Part shown: piece by piece, positions 6,155 through 9,651 of the stretch
How the letters are laid out: the number at the start of each line of letters is the position of its first letter
Position numbering within the stretch: the first letter of the stretch is position 1
From: an uncultured Flammeovirgaceae bacterium
GTDB taxonomy: Bacteria; Bacteroidota; Bacteroidia; Cytophagales; Cyclobacteriaceae
NCBI GenBank assembly: GCA_946886805.1
Contig: CAMPJM010000121.1
Location: 1-9,651 of the forward strand
Length of the DNA stretch: 9,651 bases
Direction of reading: 5' to 3'
The notes under the pieces: generated by a model
The model's database searches: none
Seen by the model: only the letters and a program-made list of their open reading frames with translations
Told to the model about the DNA's origin: nothing
Program-made: the position numbers and the translations under genes

Positions 6155-6343
6155 ACCAAAGGAAAAATCATTTTGAATCCTGAATTGATTAAAGCACCTA
6201 AAGGCTGCATTGAATATGTAATCACTCATGAATTGTGTCACTTAATCCATCACGACCACACCCAGAAATTTATAGACTTGCAAACCAAAGAAATGAAAGA
6301 CTGGGAAAAGTGGAAAATGAAATTGGAGAAATTATTAGCATGA
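6155..6343 (+). pseudogene. YgjP/DUF45-type zinc metallopeptidase C-terminal remnant
   Basis: The open frame gives 62 residues matching the C-terminal part of YgjP-like (DUF45, often labelled M48-family) metallopeptidases: GKIILNPELIKAPKGCIEYV, then the zinc motif HELCHLIHHDH (HELCH at 6227-6241), then FIDLQTKEMKDWEKWKMKLE and a TGA stop at 6341-6343. The first ~170 residues are missing, and in-frame stops lie directly upstream, so no natural start remains. In Bacteroidota such a gene commonly sits next to hsdR in type I restriction loci. Finding its 3' end directly behind the 5' end of hsdR suggests one deletion removed most of both. Its zinc motif is intact, which implies recent decay. Confidence 0.8.
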
Positions 6344-6423
6344 GAAGCCCGCACATTTGCAAGCGGCATCCCACTTTTGGCAGGAAAAAAGAGTGTGCTT
6401 TTCGGCAACCCAAAAAGAAATTC

Positions 6424-6466
6424 ATTTTTTTCTCCCACCCTTCGTTGTTTTATTTTTTTCCCACCC
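6424..6466. repeat. Pyrimidine-rich direct repeat
   Basis: ATTTTTTTCTCCCACCC (6424-6440) recurs as ATTTTTTTCCCACCC (6452-6466), differing by a two-base deletion. The copies are separated by 11 bases. The function is unknown. Similar T-run plus CCCACCC strings could belong to an interspersed intergenic element. Confidence 0.7.
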
Positions 6467-6614
6467 ACTGATACGCAAACAACTGGACAAAGACAGCGGA
6501 ACTTTTACTGGCAGCGACTTAGCAATGACAAAAAGAACGAGATCAACCCTCAAAGTCTATCATGGTTGTTTATCAATAGGCAATCGAATTGTTCCGTAAA
6601 AATTAAATTTTGTG

Positions 6615-6641
6615 AAAGATTATTTTGTATAAATAATCTTT
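6615..6641. terminator. 11-bp perfect hairpin, possible bidirectional terminator
   Basis: AAAGATTATTT (6615-6625) is followed by TGTAT and its exact inverse AAATAATCTTT (6631-6641). The stem is perfect but AT-rich. On the + strand it ends in TTTATT; on the - strand the outgoing sequence begins TTTCACAAAATTTAATTTTT. It could end transcription from either side, or serve as an operator for the symporter genes. The low GC makes it a weak intrinsic terminator. Confidence 0.4.
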
Positions 6642-6662
6642 ATTCATAATTTGAAACCTTTC

Positions 6663-6678
6663 GATGAATAAATTCATC
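6663..6678. promoter_or_regulatory. 16-bp palindrome upstream of the symporter genes
   Basis: GATGAAT (6663-6669) and ATTCATC (6672-6678) form a perfect inverted repeat with a two-base AA centre, about 100 bases before the DUF4212 start. Its size and symmetry fit a site for a dimeric regulator, for example one controlling acetate uptake. The regulator is unknown. Confidence 0.4.
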
Positions 6679-6780
6679 CTTTACCAGAGTAAGGCTAAGC
6701 TTTAGAATCATATTTTAAACTGCACCTGGACATAAAAATCAGATAAATTTTCATTGACAAAAGTAAAATCGCAAAAATAT

Positions 6781-7044
6781 ATGGACACAAAAAAAGATAA
6801 GATGGCGTTGTACTGGAAGCGTAATTTACGGTATTTGTTTATTCTCTTAAGCATCTGGTTTATTGCGTCTTTTGTTTGTGGAATTATTGCTGTGGATGTT
6901 TTAAATGAAATAAGAATCGGCGGATTTAAGCTCGGCTTTTGGTTTGCACAACAAGGCTCTATATACATTTTTGTTATCATTATCTTCATTTATGTAAAAT
7001 GGATGAATAAGCTTGACAAAGATTTCGATGTAGATGAAAAATAA
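6781..7044 (+). CDS. DUF4212 sodium/substrate symporter small subunit
   Basis: An 87-residue membrane protein with two transmembrane segments (about 18-39 and 56-75). Family marks of DUF4212 are the aromatic-basic start YWKRNLRYL (11-19), a WF-x-SF-type first helix, and GFWFAQQGSIYIF (52-64) leading into the second helix. The tail is acidic and cytoplasmic. Members are nearly always encoded directly before a large sodium:solute symporter of the VC_2705 group, and that gene follows here after 85 bases. The protein is thought to be an accessory subunit of that carrier. ATG 6781 is preferred over the in-frame TTG 6754, since the family starts close to the YWKRN block. Confidence 0.92.
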   Translation: MDTKKDKMALYWKRNLRYLFILLSIWFIASFVCGIIAVDVLNEIRIGGFKLGFWFAQQGSIYIFVIIIFIYVKWMNKLDKDFDVDEK

Positions 7045-7047
7045 AAA

Positions 7048-7096
7048 CTGTCATCTTTGCTGAACAGAATTCATTCTGACAGCGCCTGGTAACGCT
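7048..7096 (+). promoter_or_regulatory. Overlapping inverted repeats between symporter subunit genes
   Basis: CTGTCA (7048-7053) is inverted as TGACAG (7077-7082). Inside, CAGAAT (7065-7070) is inverted as ATTCTG (7073-7078). The two stems share 7077-7078, so they are mutually exclusive. A third small pair, AGCG/CGCT (7081-7084 and 7093-7096), follows and overlaps TGACAG. Alternative folds like these could balance expression of small and large subunit, or stabilise the upstream mRNA end. This is inferred from base pairing only. Confidence 0.4.
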
Positions 7097-7129
7097 CCCT
7101 TTCAAAAAAATTTACAAGAAAAATCAATA

Positions 7130-8866
7130 ATGGATAACCAACAAATCTGGATTTACGCAATCGTAGGCATAACATTTTTAATATATATAGGAATAGCTAT
7201 TTGGTCCAGAGCAGGTTCAACAAAAGACTTTTATGTGGCGGGTGGCGGTGTTCATCCACTGGCAAATGGAATGGCTACTGCGGCAGACTGGATGTCGGCA
7301 GCATCTTTTATTTCCATGGCGGGAATTATATCATTTATAGGATACGATGGTTCTGTTTACTTAATGGGCTGGACAGGAGGATATGTATTGCTTGCCCTTT
7401 TGCTTGCACCCTATTTAAGAAAATTTGGAAAATTTACAGTACCTGATTTCGTTGGGGAACGCTATTATTCCCAAACGGCAAGGCAGGTGGCAGTTGTGTG
7501 CGCAATATTTATTTCTTTCACCTATGTAGCTGGTCAAATGAGAGGCGTGGGGGTAGTATTCTCCCGCTTTTTGGAGGTGGAAGTAAACACTGGAGTCTAT
7601 ATAGGAATGGCCATAGTATTCTTTTATGCGGTATTAGGAGGCATGAAAGGAATCACCTATACCCAGGTAGCACAATATTGTGTACTGATATTTGCCTACA
7701 TGGTACCAGCAATTTTCATATCACTTGCCCTCACCGATAATGTTTTTCCACAGATTGGATTTGGGGCAAAAACTTCAGACGGTATGTACCTTCTTGACAA
7801 ATTGGATGGACTAAACAAGGAGCTGGGCTTTGCTGCTTATACCGAAGGGAAGAAAAGTTTATTGGACATATTTTTTATAACGGCGGCTTTAATGGTCGGC
7901 ACAGCGGGGCTTCCACATGTAATTGTGCGTTTTTTTACAGTACCTAAAGTAAAAGACGCCAGGATTTCTGCAGGTTACGCACTGGTGTTCATAGCCATTT
8001 TATATACTGCTGCCCCGGCAGTGGGGGCATTTGCCCGTACGAATCTTATAGACACCGTAAGTAATACCGTGTATGAAGATGTACCTGAATGGTTCAATAC
8101 ATGGGAGAAAACCGGATTGATTGTATTTACCGACAAAAATGAGGATGGCAAAATTCAATATTATAACGATGCTAATACCAGCCCTGCATTTCAGGAGAAG
8201 GTAGCGGCCAACAATTGGCAAGGAAATGAATTGCACATAGACAATGACATTATGGTTTTGGCAAATCCAGAAATAGCCGGTCTGCCAAACTGGGTAATAG
8301 CATTGGTGGCTGCAGGCGGTTTAGCAGCAGCATTGTCTACCGCGGCTGGCCTTTTATTAGTAATTTCAACCTCTATCTCTCATGATTTTATAAAGAAGGC
8401 AATAAACCCCAATATTTCTGAGAAAGGGGAATTAATTGCTGCAAGAGTGGCTGCGGCAGTAGCAGTTGTCATTGCAGGATATTTTGGAATACATCCTCCG
8501 GGATATGTAGCTGCTGTAGTCGCTTTTGCATTTGGGCTGGCTGCTTCCTCCTTTTTTCCGGTAATTATTATGGGCATCTTTTCAAAAAGGATGAATAAAG
8601 AAGGGGCTATTGCCGGTATGATAGTGGGGCTACTCTTTACATCGTCCTATATCATGTATTTTAAATTTATTAATCCGGCCGCTAACTTGCCTGAAAATTG
8701 GTGGTGGGGAATCTCCCCTGAAGGTATAGGTACCCTAGGCATGCTGCTCAATTTTATTGTGGCAATAACAGTTGCTTATTTTACTCCTCCCCCCCCTGCT
8801 GCGGTACAGGAGATTGTGGAAGATATCAGATTCCCAAGAGGTTCGGGGGCAGCGCAGGAACATTAG
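7130..8866 (+). CDS. Sodium:solute symporter, large subunit (VC_2705 / ActP-like)
   Basis: A 578-residue inner-membrane carrier of the SSS family with about 13 hydrophobic helices. It likely imports acetate or another short organic acid with Na+. Early hallmarks are the [24 protein letters not shown] region (37-60) and FVGERYYS (107-114). [22 protein letters not shown] (257-278) and [20 protein letters not shown] (401-420) are the conserved helix segments also seen in ActP. The extracytoplasmic loop at 302-387 is long and contains [12 protein letters not shown] (335-346), an EF-hand-like calcium loop. The C-terminal tail is proline-rich (FTPPPPAA). The gene follows the DUF4212 subunit gene and precedes acs, which supports acetate as cargo. 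I give no gene symbol, because this subfamily differs from E. coli actP in having the small partner. Confidence 0.92.
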   Translation: MDNQQIWIYAIVGITFLIYIGIAIWSRAGSTKDFYVAGGGVHPLANGMATAADWMSAASFISMAGIISFIGYDGSVYLMGWTGGYVLLALLLAPYLRKFGKFTVPDFVGERYYSQTARQVAVVCAIFISFTYVAGQMRGVGVVFSRFLEVEVNTGVYIGMAIVFFYAVLGGMKGITYTQVAQYCVLIFAYMVPAIFISLALTDNVFPQIGFGAKTSDGMYLLDKLDGLNKELGFAAYTEGKKSLLDIFFITAALMVGTAGLPHVIVRFFTVPKVKDARISAGYALVFIAILYTAAPAVGAFARTNLIDTVSNTVYEDVPEWFNTWEKTGLIVFTDKNEDGKIQYYNDANTSPAFQEKVAANNWQGNELHIDNDIMVLANPEIAGLPNWVIALVAAGGLAAALSTAAGLLLVISTSISHDFIKKAINPNISEKGELIAARVAAAVAVVIAGYFGIHPPGYVAAVVAFAFGLAASSFFPVIIMGIFSKRMNKEGAIAGMIVGLLFTSSYIMYFKFINPAANLPENWWWGISPEGIGTLGMLLNFIVAITVAYFTPPPPAAVQEIVEDIRFPRGSGAAQEH

Positions 8867-8911
8867 AAAATAATTCTAACTTTTTAAACAGCGTTGAATG
8901 GGACAACCCCT

Positions 8912-8933
8912 TTCAAAAGTTTGAAGCACCTTC
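8912..8933. promoter_or_regulatory. Overlapping short inverted repeats between symporter gene and acs
   Basis: TTCAAA (8912-8917) and TTTGAA (8920-8925) form an inverted repeat with an AG centre. The second arm can alternatively pair as GAAG (8923-8926) with CTTC (8930-8933) around a CAC loop. The site lies in the 148-base gap before acs. No T-run follows on the + strand, so it does not look like a terminator. An operator or processing hairpin is possible. Confidence 0.25.
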
Positions 8934-9014
8934 AGAAAATTAAAAAAATTAGTAAATTCACGGTTAAGGAAAATTGTGGTTGTTAAACATTTAATATAAG
9001 TAAATATCTATACC

Positions 9015-9651
9015 ATGACTGACAACAGAATCAGAACTATAGAGGAATATAATGCCGCCTACAAAAGAAGTGTTGATCATCCTGAAGAATTTTGGGCTGA
9101 AATTGCTGAATCGTTCACCTGGAGGAAAAAATGGGATAAGACCCTGGAATGGAATTTTACAGAACCGGATGTCAAATGGTTTATCAATGGCAAATTAAAT
9201 ATTACAGAAAATTGCCTTGACCGCCATTTAAAGACCCGGGGAAATAAACTTGCCCTTATTTGGGAGCCAAACGACCCTAAAGAAAGATATATTCGATATA
9301 CCTATAAAGAGTTGCACGAGAAAGTTTGTCAGTTCGCAAACGTTTTAAAAAACAATGGAGCTAAAAAAGGAGACCGGATCTGCCTTTATATGCCTATGAT
9401 TCCCGAGCTAACTATAGCTGTACTAGCCTGTGCACGAATCGGTGCGGTACATTCAGTGATATTTGCTGGCTTTTCTGCTAATGCTATCGCTGACAGAGTT
9501 ATTGATGCCTCTTGTAATATTGTTATAACCACTGATGGTTTAAATAGAGGTACCAAACAAATTCCAGTAAAGAGGGTGGTAGATGAGGCGCTGGAGAATT
9601 GTCCAACTGTAAAAAAAGTAATAGTTGTAGAACGGCTTGAATGGGGAGTAA
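9015..9651 (+). CDS. acs: Acetyl-CoA synthetase (5' part, runs off the window)
   Basis: AMP-forming acetyl-CoA synthetase converts acetate, ATP and CoA to acetyl-CoA in the cytoplasm. About 212 codons are visible out of roughly 630-650 usual for the family. Recognisable blocks are the N-terminal Acs cap (EEYNAAYKRSVDHPEEFWAE), NCLDRHLKTRGNKLALIWE, YTYKELHEKVCQFANVL, GDRICLYMPMIPELTIAVLACARIGAVHSVIFAGFSANA and the run leading to TTDGLNRGTKQIPVK. The ATP-binding loop and catalytic lysine lie beyond the right edge. ATG 9015 gives the normal start for the family. It follows the symporter gene by 148 bases, forming an uptake-and-activation pair. The relative propionyl-CoA synthetase is a less likely alternative. 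Confidence 0.93.
   Translation, partial: MTDNRIRTIEEYNAAYKRSVDHPEEFWAEIAESFTWRKKWDKTLEWNFTEPDVKWFINGKLNITENCLDRHLKTRGNKLALIWEPNDPKERYIRYTYKELHEKVCQFANVLKNNGAKKGDRICLYMPMIPELTIAVLACARIGAVHSVIFAGFSANAIADRVIDASCNIVITTDGLNRGTKQIPVKRVVDEALENCPTVKKVIVVERLEWGV

Larger units (their letters stand above)
6344..6780. other. Non-coding stretch between the accessory segment and the acetate module
   Basis: I see no supportable gene in these 437 bases; the short open frames here have no family character. The first part (6344-6470) is a mosaic of short motifs: CTTTTGGCA and CTTTTCGGCA as near direct repeats, then two pyrimidine-rich repeats. The middle (about 6470-6600) holds nothing I recognise. The last part contains an 11-bp hairpin (6615-6641), a 16-bp palindrome (6663-6678) and probably the promoter of the symporter genes. 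A TTTG at 6624-6627 lies 19 bases before TAATTTG (6647-6653), a weak Bacteroidota-like promoter candidate that overlaps the hairpin. Confidence 0.6.

Noticed and set aside
2976..6343. Attachment sites or terminal inverted repeats of a mobile element around the accessory segment
   Set aside because: I found no matching direct or inverted repeats at the two edges and no integrase or transposase gene.
6235..6649. Several open frames of 72-90 codons on both strands
   Set aside because: They cross the peptidase remnant in the wrong frame or run through low-complexity T and C runs. None shows a family motif.
6754..6780. Upstream TTG start for the DUF4212 gene
   Set aside because: ATG 6781 places the start at the normal family distance from the YWKRN block.
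8971..9000. A promoter for acs (TTGTGG and TAATAT)
   Set aside because: The boxes are only 12 bases apart and do not match the Bacteroidota TTTG / TAnnTTTG pattern.

Overview
The window looks like part of a Bacteroidota chromosome (flavobacterial or cytophagal type). The evidence is low GC, A-rich leaders with few clear Shine-Dalgarno sites, one Bacteroidota-like -7 promoter box (TATAATTG), and protein families typical of that phylum. All genes and gene remnants lie on the + strand.

Left part (1-2975): the tail of an unidentified membrane protein and a 337-base intergenic stretch with several hairpins, one terminator-like. Then a close-packed run of housekeeping genes: a membrane-anchored ApbE flavin transferase, a class I SAM-dependent methyltransferase, and a ZIP-family metal transporter with His-rich loops.

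Middle part (about 2976-6343): an accessory segment bounded by broken genes. It opens with the last ~83 codons of a GGDEF (diguanylate cyclase) domain. That remnant is cut exactly at its GGDEF signature, has a stop in place of the first Gly, and carries a one-base frameshift near the end. Next come an intact calcineurin-like metallophosphoesterase and an intact two-gene module that reads as an AbiEi/AbiEii-type (type IV) toxin-antitoxin pair. A perfect 12-bp inverted repeat brackets the module's promoter region; one arm overlaps a -7-like box and the other overlaps the start codon. Behind it lie the first ~45 codons of a type I restriction subunit HsdR and the last 62 codons of a YgjP-type (DUF45) zinc metallopeptidase. 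I read this as a collapsed type I restriction-modification locus. hsdM and hsdS are absent, most of hsdR is deleted, and the toxin-antitoxin pair has survived.

Right part (6344-9651): a 437-base non-coding stretch with pyrimidine-rich direct repeats, an 11-bp perfect hairpin and a 16-bp palindrome. Then an acetate or organic-acid module: a DUF4212 small symporter subunit, a large sodium:solute symporter of the VC_2705/ActP-like type, and the 5' part of acetyl-CoA synthetase (acs), which runs off the window. Together these would import a short-chain acid with Na+ and activate it to acyl-CoA.

The most interesting parts are the inverted repeat controlling the AbiE-like module and the traces of restriction-locus collapse around it. 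I see no CRISPR array, tRNA, rRNA or intact insertion sequence.
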